Positions 41,650 to 49,466 of a DNA stretch of 64,000 nucleotides are shown piece after piece. Both the position numbers and the translations under genes were made by a program. The notes under the pieces are model-generated. The model had not been told where the DNA came from. It was given only the letters and a program-made list of their open reading frames with translations, and did not search any database. Source of the stretch: Holdemania massiliensis. GTDB taxonomy: Bacteria; Bacillota_I; Bacilli_A; Erysipelotrichales; Erysipelotrichaceae. The stretch is taken from contig NZ_JAKNTK010000001.1 of assembly GCF_022440805.1 (NCBI RefSeq), positions 2,666,001 through 2,730,000 of the forward strand. Direction: 5' to 3'. The stretch's first letter is position 1. Each line of letters opens with the position of its first letter.

Positions 41650-41967
41650 ATGGATAGTCAACTGAAAAAAGGCTTATTGGAAATCTGTGTACTGGCCGCC
41701 CTGGCCAAGCAGGATTCTTATGGTTATCAAATCATCAAAGACGTATCCCAGGTGATCGAGATCTCAGAATCAACGTTGTACCCAATTCTGAAGCGGCTGG
41801 AAACCAGTCATGATCTGGAGACCTATTCTGTTGAACATAACAGCCGGCTGCGTAAATATTATCGGCTGACTGACAGCGGCCGCCGGCATATCACTGATTT
41901 TCTGGATGACTGGAAAGCGGTGGTGGCCGTGATCGATTTTATTAAAGGAGAAGTTCACTATGACTGA
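41650..41967 (+). CDS. PadR family transcriptional regulator
   Basis: A 105-residue regulator with the PadR winged helix: LEICVLAALAKQDSYGYQII, ISESTLYPILKRLE and RKYYRLTDSGRRHI. The true start is MDSQLKKG, after GGGGG; upstream sequence holds the promoter. It heads a four-gene operon with DUF1700, a small protein and a CPBP protease, and overlaps DUF1700 by eight bases. Such PadR-DUF1700 pairs are common and often respond to membrane-active compounds. Confidence 0.9.
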   Translation: MDSQLKKGLLEICVLAALAKQDSYGYQIIKDVSQVIEISESTLYPILKRLETSHDLETYSVEHNSRLRKYYRLTDSGRRHITDFLDDWKAVVAVIDFIKGEVHYD

Positions 41968-42550
41968 AAAAGAATATCTTGACGCGTTAAACAAAGCGCT
42001 GAAATGGCTGCCTAAATCAGAAAAAGACCTCTGTTTCGATTATGCCCGGGAAATGATTGAGGATCGGATTGAAAACGGGCTGTCTGAAAGTGAAGCTGTA
42101 GCGCAGCTTGAAACACCGCAGCAGCTGGCTAAAGCGTTTCTTGAGGACCGCGGCAGTCTGAAATTTAAGTTTTCTCTGCCGTTAAACAATGTCAGTACGC
42201 TCATTCTGTTAATCTTGGGCTTTCCGTTATGGGGAACTTTGCTTCTTGCGGGTTTAATGATTTTGTTAGCCGGATTCTTGATTGCCGGATGTGTTCCGTT
42301 TGTCTGCGTCGTCATGACAGTCAGCCTGTTGTTTGTCGCGCTGGTCAGCATCAGCGCCAGTCCGCTGGTCATGGCCAGCGTCTCGCTTGGCGTCGGAATC
42401 CTTCAGTGCGGAATCGGCGTCATCGCCTTAGGCGGTCTGCTTTTAACAGCCCTGGGTGCTTCCGTTACCATTCCGCTGTTTAAGACTTTGGTCATCAACA
42501 CCACGCAGTTTCTGCGGTCCCTATTTTTTCAGGAGGTAAAGAAATGGTAA
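41960..42550 (+). CDS. DUF1700 (HAAS domain) membrane protein
   Basis: A 196-residue protein. Residues 1-65 are the helical HAAS-type domain (EKEYLDALNKALKWLPKSEKDL, FDYAREMIEDRI, QLAKAFLED). They are followed by about three strongly hydrophobic segments. It is the usual PadR partner and may hold the regulator or sense the membrane. It overlaps both its neighbours in the operon. Confidence 0.85.
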   Translation: MTEKEYLDALNKALKWLPKSEKDLCFDYAREMIEDRIENGLSESEAVAQLETPQQLAKAFLEDRGSLKFKFSLPLNNVSTLILLILGFPLWGTLLLAGLMILLAGFLIAGCVPFVCVVMTVSLLFVALVSISASPLVMASVSLGVGILQCGIGVIALGGLLLTALGASVTIPLFKTLVINTTQFLRSLFFQEVKKW

Positions 42551-42762
42551 TTCGTAATTTCAGAAAAAAAGCCCTGGCCCTCGGGCTGGCTCTGGTTTTA
42601 AGTGGCTCCCTTCTGGTCGGCGCCGGATTGGCTGCGGGCGGATCTCAAGCATTAAACGCCGGTTCTTCCAAGCCCTGGTATCAAACGATCTGGATTGAAG
42701 ACGGACAGGTTGTGATCAGTCTTGACTGCTTTGGCGGTTCCTTGTTTCACATCAGCTTTTAA
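42544..42762 (+). CDS. Small exported or membrane protein of unknown function
   Basis: A 72-residue product with a positively charged start, a hydrophobic stretch (ALALGLALVLSGSLLVGAGLAAGG) and a short polar tail. It may be a secreted peptide or the remnant of a longer DUF4097-type protein that often follows DUF1700. AGGAGG precedes the ATG, and it overlaps the previous gene by seven bases, so it is probably translated. Confidence 0.7.
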   Translation: MVIRNFRKKALALGLALVLSGSLLVGAGLAAGGSQALNAGSSKPWYQTIWIEDGQVVISLDCFGGSLFHISF

Positions 42763-42782
42763 TTCATAAAGGAGTATTCGTC

Positions 42783-43673
42783 ATGAATTTATCGCATTCT
42801 TCCGGCACAAAAAAACAGCTCGGTCTTTTTGCCGGACTGACTCTGATCTTTCTGATTTTCTTTACAATTTTATACGCCGCTCAGCGGGATGACCGGCTGC
42901 TTTCTTTGTTGATGCTGACCCCGGCGCTCAGTGTTCTGATCGTTAACCGGCTGACCCACGATCATCGCTCTTTGTTTTTGAAGCCGCAGCTGAAGCGCAA
43001 TGCTTTCACTTACGGCCTCAGCTGGTTTCTGCCGCCCGTTTTGGCCTTTCTTGGTGCAGGTCTTTCCTTTCTTTTCTTTCCCGCTCATTTTCAGCCGCTA
43101 GCATCCAGCTTTGCGGTCAAAAATGGCATTACTGACCTGTCGGCACTGGGATCGCAGCTGATTCCGATGGTTCTGCTTGCGATGCTTGTCAATCCCTTCG
43201 GCGGTCTGCTTCCAGCCCTGGGGGAAGAATTAGCCTGGCGGGGCTGGCTGCTTCCCCGCCTGCAGGAATTTCTGGGAGTGAGAAGAGCGGTTCTTGCGAC
43301 GAGTTTGATCTGGGGATTGTGGCATGCCCCTATCATCCTGTTAGGTTATAATTACGGACCCGACCATCCGCTGCTCGGCGTGCTGATGCAGTTGTGGTTA
43401 TGCTTGATACAGGGTGTGATTCTGGCATGGCTGCAGCTGAAAAGCCAATCGGTGTGGACCTGTGCCTTATGGCATGCTTCCCTCAACGGCATTGACCTCT
43501 ACACTGCCTCTGCGCTGCTGACTGCCGGAACTCTCAGCCCTCTGATCGGGCCGGATCTGACCGGACTGATCGGTGGATTGGGCTTTGCCGCAGCCGCTGT
43601 CTTCTGTTGGAAACAACTGAAATTGACGCCGGATTGCCCTGCCATTTCAATTCCTTCCCACTTTGAACGATGA
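42783..43673 (+). CDS. CPBP family intramembrane metalloprotease
   Basis: A 296-residue membrane protein with GEELAWRGWLLP (EExxxR), IWGLWHAPIILLGYNYG and CALWHASLNG. It is a paralogue of the protein at 39597-40508. It is the last gene of the PadR operon and follows the small protein by 20 bases with AAAGGAG in front. A role in degrading or resisting membrane peptides would fit the PadR context but is inference. Confidence 0.87.
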   Translation: MNLSHSSGTKKQLGLFAGLTLIFLIFFTILYAAQRDDRLLSLLMLTPALSVLIVNRLTHDHRSLFLKPQLKRNAFTYGLSWFLPPVLAFLGAGLSFLFFPAHFQPLASSFAVKNGITDLSALGSQLIPMVLLAMLVNPFGGLLPALGEELAWRGWLLPRLQEFLGVRRAVLATSLIWGLWHAPIILLGYNYGPDHPLLGVLMQLWLCLIQGVILAWLQLKSQSVWTCALWHASLNGIDLYTASALLTAGTLSPLIGPDLTGLIGGLGFAAAAVFCWKQLKLTPDCPAISIPSHFER

Positions 43674-43710
43674 AAGCAATGCATAAACAGCGTTTTGTAT
43701 GAATTAACCC

Positions 43711-43737
43711 AAAAATCCCGCCTGTTTTCAGACGGGA
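43711..43737 (-). terminator. Terminator of the DUF3795 gene
   Basis: Minus-strand CCCGTCTG and CAGGCGGG pair around AAAA, followed by ATTTTT. Confidence 0.75.
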
Positions 43738-43784
43738 CAGCTTAACATAACACATCATTTTTATCTGATGCTGAGAAAATCTCT

Positions 43785-43815
43785 GCCCTCTGTTTTATTC
43801 AGGGGGCATTTTTAT
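43785..43815 (+). terminator. Terminator of the PadR operon
   Basis: GCCCTCTG and CAGGGGGC pair around TTTTATT, followed by ATTTTTATTTT. Confidence 0.8.
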
Positions 43816-44069
43816 TTTATCGGCATCGTTTGTTTCTTCCACTTCAGCCAGTCTTTATCCAGCACAGTACAGCGCGGCCGGGTCATGATGGTTTCACAGG
43901 GAAAAATCCGGCATTCTCCGCATGCCGTTAATCCCTGACGAAGTACGCAGTCCCGGGTAAAACAATCCCCTGTCCGATGGGCTTTCAAACATCCCGGGCA
44001 GATTCCTTGAATCAAGGTTGGACAGCTGCCGCAGTAATAGCCGCATTTACCTAATAATTGTTCATCCAT
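43812..44069 (-). CDS. DUF3795-type cysteine-rich small protein
   Basis: An 85-residue protein with eleven cysteines in KCGYYCGSCPTLIQGICPGC, CFTRDCVLRQG and CGECRIFPCE. This is the DUF3795 pattern, which probably binds zinc or an iron-sulfur cluster. The function is unknown. GAGGGAG precedes the ATG. It lies alone between the PadR operon and the AraC gene. Confidence 0.8.
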   Translation of the reverse strand: MDEQLLGKCGYYCGSCPTLIQGICPGCLKAHRTGDCFTRDCVLRQGLTACGECRIFPCETIMTRPRCTVLDKDWLKWKKQTMPIK

Positions 44070-44127
44070 TATTTTCTCCCTCTTTCAATTTAGCTGTTTA
44101 TAGCCGCTTGCAGTAGAAGTCATGGCA

Positions 44128-45360
44128 TTAATCTTGTGGTTCTATCGGCTTGAACTGTAAACGATATTGGATCGGCGTCTTCCCGCAATACTTTTTAAAA
44201 ATTTCCGTAAAGTAGCGTACGCTGTTGAAACCGACCTCACGGCTGATTTGGTTTATCGTCATTGTTGTTTTTTCCAAATCTCTGCAGGCTTTTTCTATTC
44301 GCAGGCCCGAGATAAAATCGGGTAAAGAACGGCCGGTCTGACGATTGAATTCACTGCTGAGATGGCTGACATTCGTATTGGTGTATTCCGCGACCAATTT
44401 TAATGAAATATCCTTCATATAATTCTCATGGATAAATCCCAGCGCTAACAGGACTTCCGCTGTATACCAAGGGCTGCACTCTCTGTCTTGATAAAGCCGA
44501 CGAATTTGATTCTCTAAATGATTTTGATATTCACTCAGCGAGAAAAAATCCTGTGGTGTAAAATCAAGGTCCAGCTGCACACCGTATACCTTAACAAACA
44601 AGCTCAGGATAGCCATGACAAAGGTATGCGCGGCCATGCAGCAGTTCATATCCAGCGAATTACGAATCAAATAATCGAAGACATAATTCACCTGTTCTAA
44701 AACAGCTGACAGATTACCGGTACATAGCTCGTTGCGCAGCCGCCGGCAGTTCTCATAGATTGCAAGAATACCCGGATCAATTCGTTGTTTCAATACTTCT
44801 TCTGTGATCACCAGGCAGTTTAATTCAAAAAAATGCAGATCATTCAGCTGACGAGCTTTTAAATAAGCCCAATGCATACCTTCATACCCCTGGTAGGCTC
44901 CCGTCAGCGAAGTGGCAACAAAGCGCTGATTTTCCGTTGAATAAGGAGGACGCTGCAGAAAATAACGATGAATTTCTTCTCCAATCTGTACTGCACTTTT
45001 CTGACAATCCACATCTTTACTAAACAGCACAGCCAGCTGTTTGGAATTATCAACTTTAATCAGAAAACAATTTCCCCGGCAATGATTTTTATCCAGCAGT
45101 TTTTCAATTTCCCTATAAATCGCGTGTGTGGCTTCCACTTGCTGCTGAAAGATCTTAGAATCAACGATCAGATTATATTTCTTGTCAATCCCAGTAATAC
45201 AGAAATAATATTCCTTTAAATCAAACCGCAGCGGAATTTGATTGTTTTTAACAAAACTTTCAATCAACAATTCTTTATCATCCCACAAGCAATAATTGAT
45301 CAGCATATTATTTCGGACAAAATCCGTTGATGCTTTTTCCAATAATTTTTTCTCTTCCAT
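44128..45360 (-). CDS. AraC family regulator next to a flavin reductase
   Basis: A 410-residue protein whose last 100 residues are an AraC double helix-turn-helix (ISLKLVAEYTNTNVSHLSSEF, TINQISREVGFNSVRYFTEIFKKYCGKTP). The N-terminal 300 residues are helical without a recognised sensor fold and may bind the effector. It diverges from the FAD/FMN reductase gene across 129 bases, with paired palindromes between, so it is probably the activator of that gene. The start codon has only a weak ribosome binding site. Confidence 0.82.
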   Translation of the reverse strand: MEEKKLLEKASTDFVRNNMLINYCLWDDKELLIESFVKNNQIPLRFDLKEYYFCITGIDKKYNLIVDSKIFQQQVEATHAIYREIEKLLDKNHCRGNCFLIKVDNSKQLAVLFSKDVDCQKSAVQIGEEIHRYFLQRPPYSTENQRFVATSLTGAYQGYEGMHWAYLKARQLNDLHFFELNCLVITEEVLKQRIDPGILAIYENCRRLRNELCTGNLSAVLEQVNYVFDYLIRNSLDMNCCMAAHTFVMAILSLFVKVYGVQLDLDFTPQDFFSLSEYQNHLENQIRRLYQDRECSPWYTAEVLLALGFIHENYMKDISLKLVAEYTNTNVSHLSSEFNRQTGRSLPDFISGLRIEKACRDLEKTTMTINQISREVGFNSVRYFTEIFKKYCGKTPIQYRLQFKPIEPQD

Positions 45361-45435
45361 GATTTAATCGTACCATGAATTTCCAAAATGCAGAAGGGAC
45401 AACTGTAATTTTTGCAAAAGCAAAGTTTTTCGCAG

Positions 45436-45464
45436 ATCATGATCATTTTTTATCATGATAAAAT
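45436..45464 (+). promoter_or_regulatory. Paired ATCATGAT palindromes at the reductase promoter
   Basis: Two identical self-complementary octamers, ATCATGAT at 45436-45443 and 45452-45459, start 16 bases apart. A -10-like TAAAAT (45459-45464) overlaps the second, and no -35 is seen. This suggests an activator-dependent promoter, probably used by the divergent AraC protein. Confidence 0.5.
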
Positions 45465-45489
45465 GTTGACATCAAGGGAGGAAAATGAA

Positions 45490-47406
45490 ATGAAAAAGCT
45501 GTTAGCACTTGCAACGGCAGCCTTTTGCGTTATTAGCTTAGGCGCCTGTGCGACCAACAACGGTGGTACATCAACACCAAATACCAACGGCGGGTATACG
45601 TTTGCGGATACGATTCAATGGGACGCAGAATATGACGTCGTCGTCGCCGGCTTCGGTGCGTCCGGAGCCGTCACTGCCAAGACGGCTGCTGAGAATGGAG
45701 CATCAGTCCTGATCGTCGAAAAATGCAGTGAAGGGGAAGCTGGGGGCAACTCGAAGGTAGCCGGTCAGCTGTTTGCCTATGGCAACGGCAATGTTGAAGA
45801 AACAAAGAAGTATTATCAGGCTTTGGCGGGGGATACGGAAGTTCCGGAAGCTATGCTGGACACCATCGTCAACGGGGTTGCCCATATGGCAGAAACCTTA
45901 GTTAACGACTTCGGTTTAAACAAAGAGGATTTTGTTGATTGGACAGGCTATCCAGTCATCGGCGTTATGTCTCCGGAATATCCTGAATTTGAAGGTTCAG
46001 ATTCTGTCGGATTGTGGACAACCCACATGGGAACGAGTGATTCTCACTTATATCAGATTCTGAAAGAACAAGTTATCAAAAACTCCGATAAAATTGACGT
46101 CTGGTTTGAAACACCCGCAACCGAACTGATTCAGGATCCAATGTCGGGTGCAGTCATCGGAATTAAAGCAACACGCGGCAATCAAGTAAGTAATATCCGT
46201 GCACTCAACGGTGTTGTCTTATGTACTGGTGGTTTTGAGGACAACCAGGAAATGGTTCAAGACTATATTGGTCTGACTGACTACGCTCCAATCGGCGGCT
46301 TATACAACACCGGTGATGGAATCAAGATGGCGCAGGCTGTCGGGGCTGATCTGTGGCATATGCATGTCTATGAAGGCGGCTTCGGTTTGGGCGGCGTTTC
46401 CTTCTATGTTGAAGAGGGTCAGCGCGCGTCTCAGATTCAGGTTTTAAGTCAGGGACCGCTGAACACTGGAGCCTTGGTTCTGTTAGGCATGGATGGAGAT
46501 CGGTTCGTCAACGAATCTGTGCCTGTCCGTCATGGTCATATGTATATGAATGGTACCTGGCATAATCCAATTTACCCGGATAAAATGTGGACTGTTTATG
46601 ATCAGACACAGGCCGATCTGATTAGCGAAGCCCAAGCGATTCCTGAAGCTTTCCGTTCCCAGGTTGTTGAAGCCTCTTCCTTGGAAGAACTGGCTGAAAA
46701 GACAGGCATGAAGCTGGATCAGCTCAAGGCTACCATAACGAACTTTAACGATTATGCAAAACAGGGTACAGATGAACAATATCATCGTGAAGCAGAAACG
46801 ATGCGTCCATTTGATGGAACAAAGTATTATGCATTCCCAGTTAAAGCCGAAATCCTAAATACACAGGGTGGTCCAAAGCGAAATGAGAACGCTGAAATCC
46901 TGCATGTCAACGGTAATCCAATTCCGCATTTGTACTCTGCAGGTGAAATGGGGGGTATTACTTCTGAGCATTATCAGGGTGGAACAAATCTGGCTGAATG
47001 CATTATCTTCGGACAGATTGCCGGTAAAAACGCGGCTGCGGCGAAGGAAGCCTTGCCAGAATACACGCTGGCCCCTCAAGTAGAATCTACCCCGACAAAA
47101 TTAGGTGAAGTCACTGATTTGAATAAAGAAACCAACTACGAAACCGCGGCGAATGAATATATCGGTGAAGGTACCGGTATGGGAGGCAAGCTTGTTGTTA
47201 AAGTGACAATGGATGGCGATAAGATCGCAAATGTTGAGATTCTTGAACATTCTGAATCTGAAACCATTTCTGATCCAGCAATTGAACAGCTGCCAAAAGC
47301 CATTATGGAAGCGAATGGAACCGAAGTCGATACAATTTCAGGCGCTACCGTCACTTCTAAAGCGATTATTGAAGCGGTCAACCAAGCATTAGCCCAAGTC
47401 AAATAA
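45490..47406 (+). CDS. Exported FAD-dependent flavocytochrome c-type reductase with C-terminal FMN domain (lipoprotein)
   Basis: A 638-residue protein. The start MKKLLALATAAF follows GGGAGG, and the lipobox is SLGAC. The FAD domain comes first (YDVVVAGFGASGAVTAKTAA; LYSAGEMGGITSEHYQGGTN), and the FMN-binding domain is last (about residues 540-638) with SGATVTSKAI, a textbook ApbE flavinylation motif. Domain order is thus opposite to the protein at 8773. The family reduces organic acceptors outside the cell. The RLGGN block that binds fumarate is YQGGTN here, so fumarate is unlikely. It is monocistronic with its own terminator. Confidence 0.88.
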   Translation: MKKLLALATAAFCVISLGACATNNGGTSTPNTNGGYTFADTIQWDAEYDVVVAGFGASGAVTAKTAAENGASVLIVEKCSEGEAGGNSKVAGQLFAYGNGNVEETKKYYQALAGDTEVPEAMLDTIVNGVAHMAETLVNDFGLNKEDFVDWTGYPVIGVMSPEYPEFEGSDSVGLWTTHMGTSDSHLYQILKEQVIKNSDKIDVWFETPATELIQDPMSGAVIGIKATRGNQVSNIRALNGVVLCTGGFEDNQEMVQDYIGLTDYAPIGGLYNTGDGIKMAQAVGADLWHMHVYEGGFGLGGVSFYVEEGQRASQIQVLSQGPLNTGALVLLGMDGDRFVNESVPVRHGHMYMNGTWHNPIYPDKMWTVYDQTQADLISEAQAIPEAFRSQVVEASSLEELAEKTGMKLDQLKATITNFNDYAKQGTDEQYHREAETMRPFDGTKYYAFPVKAEILNTQGGPKRNENAEILHVNGNPIPHLYSAGEMGGITSEHYQGGTNLAECIIFGQIAGKNAAAAKEALPEYTLAPQVESTPTKLGEVTDLNKETNYETAANEYIGEGTGMGGKLVVKVTMDGDKIANVEILEHSESETISDPAIEQLPKAIMEANGTEVDTISGATVTSKAIIEAVNQALAQVK

Positions 47407-47438
47407 AGTTCCATATTCAATATGGATATTAAAATAAA

Positions 47439-47463
47439 AACAGCGGTCACACGCTGTTTTTTT
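47439..47463 (+). terminator. Terminator after the FAD/FMN reductase
   Basis: AACAGCG and CGCTGTT pair around GTCACA, followed by TTTTT. Confidence 0.9.
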
Positions 47464-47603
47464 AACGATTGAGCCTTATAATCGCAATGCTTTTAGACTT
47501 TTAGCATTCTTTTTGGACCCGCTCAATTCAGACCGTTGAAGTCTTTCCAGTTAATTTTTATGAGCTGGTTTCAATGGAACTCATTAGGCTTTTTAAGCCT
47601 GAC

Positions 47604-48386
47604 CTATTCCCTTCCTGATTCAAGATAATCCAGACAATCATCAACGGTATCAAACAGCCGACTGGCTGCCGCTTTGGCCGCCTCCACCCCCGAACTCATC
47701 GCAAAGCCGTTCAGTCCTTCAATCATCGGCAGATCGTTGTAATCATCGCCGATCACATAGACTTCATCGGCGTTCAGCCAGGCTGCCGCCTGTTCCACAC
47801 CGGTCTGTTTTGAAACACCGCTGGCGACGATATCCAGGGTTCCGCGATTGAGGTAGCTTTCCACAATATCGCCAAATTGTTCCTGAATCTCTGCCTGAAT
47901 TTGCGCCATCCGATGCCGGTCCTCGATCCAGGCCGCCATCGAAATCAGCCGGCCCGCAGCTAAGACCTCCGCCTCGCTCTGCACCGTTTTGAAAAACAAC
48001 TCGCGCCGCTGCAAGGAACGCGCACTTTGATGAATATGTTCATTGATATGATAACCGCTGGCCTCACCATTGCAGAAGGTAAACGATTCAAAATCCGACT
48101 GCTTCAAATACGCGATCAACGCACATCCCCGCTCAAAGGGAATCCACTTTGCTTCAATAATGTTCTTATCCCGATCCGCAATCATCGCTCCATTGGAACA
48201 GATAAAGACATCCGGATACACTTGGTTGCGGTGGGCTTCATCATAGATTAAATTAAGGGCCCGGCCTGTCACAATGCCGAAACAATGTCCATGCTTTTGA
48301 AACTGCGCGACGCGCGCGGCTGTTGCGGGATCGACCTGCGGCGCTAACCGCAGCGTTCCATCATAATCGGATGCCAAAAACTTCAT
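47604..48386 (-). CDS. Cof-type HAD family phosphatase
   Basis: A 260-residue HAD hydrolase. Motif I is ASDYDGTL, motif II FGIVTGR, and the C-terminal motif IV VIGDDYNDLPMIE. The central cap is of the Cof (C2) type, which acts on sugar phosphates, pyridoxal phosphate or flavin mononucleotide. In motif I the first aspartate is present, so it should be active. It is monocistronic; the substrate is unknown. Confidence 0.85.
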   Translation of the reverse strand: MKFLASDYDGTLRLAPQVDPATAARVAQFQKHGHCFGIVTGRALNLIYDEAHRNQVYPDVFICSNGAMIADRDKNIIEAKWIPFERGCALIAYLKQSDFESFTFCNGEASGYHINEHIHQSARSLQRRELFFKTVQSEAEVLAAGRLISMAAWIEDRHRMAQIQAEIQEQFGDIVESYLNRGTLDIVASGVSKQTGVEQAAAWLNADEVYVIGDDYNDLPMIEGLNGFAMSSGVEAAKAAASRLFDTVDDCLDYLESGRE

Positions 48387-48460
48387 TCACTTTCCTCCCC
48401 TGTTTTCTAATTTCTGCTTCCATAAATCTTTCTTAAAAATATTTACTTCCTTTTTTGGAC

Positions 48461-48943
48461 TTAAGCGTGTTTCTCAATCCAATCCTCAAGCAAGGCAATC
48501 ATGTTCGAGGTGTTGCTGACAAGGGGTTTGCAAACAAAGGTTTCAGCTTGCTTTAACACTTCATCCAGCCGGTCAAAATCATGCAGAGCTAAAAGATGTC
48601 CCTGCTTCTCGAAGCTGGATACAATCTCCGTCTGATGATCATTGTGATGTTCATGGTACTGAGCCAGCCGCGGTGCCGCAATGATCGTCTTGCCCAGCCG
48701 CAGACCGGCCATGATTGTCCCAACTCCGCCATGGGTGATCAACAGATCGCATTGCGAAAGCAGCTGATCAAATTGTTCCATGGGAATCAAATCAAAAAGT
48801 TTCATTTTTTTTGAGGCGAAGGCTGTGCAGCCGGCCTGGACAATGACCTCATCGGTGATCGTGCCGTTTTCCAGCTGTTTTTCTATCGCTTCCAGCAAGC
48901 GCGGGAAGGCTTTATCCTGTGTACCTAACGTTACTAAAATCAT
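48461..48943 (-). CDS. Alg13/PssE-like glycosyltransferase subunit
   Basis: A 160-residue protein starting MILVTLGT with LLITHGGVGTIMAGLRLGK and the HHNDHQ motif, typical of the C-terminal (UDP-sugar-binding) half of GT28-type enzymes such as Alg13, PssE or EpsF. It works with an Alg14-like membrane subunit, which is the gene just upstream; stop and start overlap as TGATG. Start 48943 is chosen over a TTG, which lies inside the ribosome binding region. Confidence 0.85.
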   Translation of the reverse strand: MILVTLGTQDKAFPRLLEAIEKQLENGTITDEVIVQAGCTAFASKKMKLFDLIPMEQFDQLLSQCDLLITHGGVGTIMAGLRLGKTIIAAPRLAQYHEHHNDHQTEIVSSFEKQGHLLALHDFDRLDEVLKQAETFVCKPLVSNTSNMIALLEDWIEKHA

Positions 48944-49413
48944 CAGAAGATCCAACCTCCCATCACAGCATTCGGATACAATTCAAGCATCGATTCCCAT
49001 TGAACGATAAACAGATCGGCAATTGGATAAACCAGTTTGCCGGCTTCAGTCTGGGTCGTGGAATTGGCAAAGGTTTCAATCCAGATCACTTTCTTTTTGA
49101 AGAAATGCGCGATAAAGCACATCGGAACCGCAGTGTGCGTCCCGGTTGTGATCACAACATCAGGCCGGATTTTAACAAACAGACAGAAGCTTTTGATAAT
49201 ATTCCACGCAAAAATGAATAGATAAGACAAAAGATGCTGCTTTGTCCCATAGGCCAGATAATGCATTTTTTTCCCATATTTCTCTTTTAAAGACGCGTTC
49301 GATTTCGTTTTTTCCGTAACCAACGAAGCGTCAAAACGTTGAAACAGCGGCTCAAGCTGCAGCAGCTCGGTTAAATGACCGCCGGTTGAAGAAATAAACA
49401 TGACTCTTTTCAT
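48943..49413 (-). CDS. Alg14/PssD-like glycosyltransferase membrane subunit
   Basis: A 156-residue protein with VMFISSTGGHLTELLQLEPL at the start, VVITTGTHTAVP, and FVKIRPDV preceded by a hydrophobic segment (LLSYLFIFAWNIIKSF). This is the Alg14/PssD pattern that anchors the catalytic partner to the membrane and binds acceptor. Together the pair would add one sugar to a lipid-linked acceptor. No other polysaccharide genes are nearby. Confidence 0.85.
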   Translation of the reverse strand: MKRVMFISSTGGHLTELLQLEPLFQRFDASLVTEKTKSNASLKEKYGKKMHYLAYGTKQHLLSYLFIFAWNIIKSFCLFVKIRPDVVITTGTHTAVPMCFIAHFFKKKVIWIETFANSTTQTEAGKLVYPIADLFIVQWESMLELYPNAVMGGWIF

Positions 49414-49431
49414 GGTATCACCTGCACAAAT

Positions 49432-49463
49432 AAAATAAAGAGTGGAGTTCCACTCTTTATTTT
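49432..49463 (-). terminator. Terminator of the ptsI operon
   Basis: A perfect 15-base inverted repeat (AAAATAAAGAGTGGA and its complement) around GT, T-rich on both strands, directly after ptsI and just before the glycosyltransferase pair. Confidence 0.85.
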
Positions 49464-49466
49464 ACA

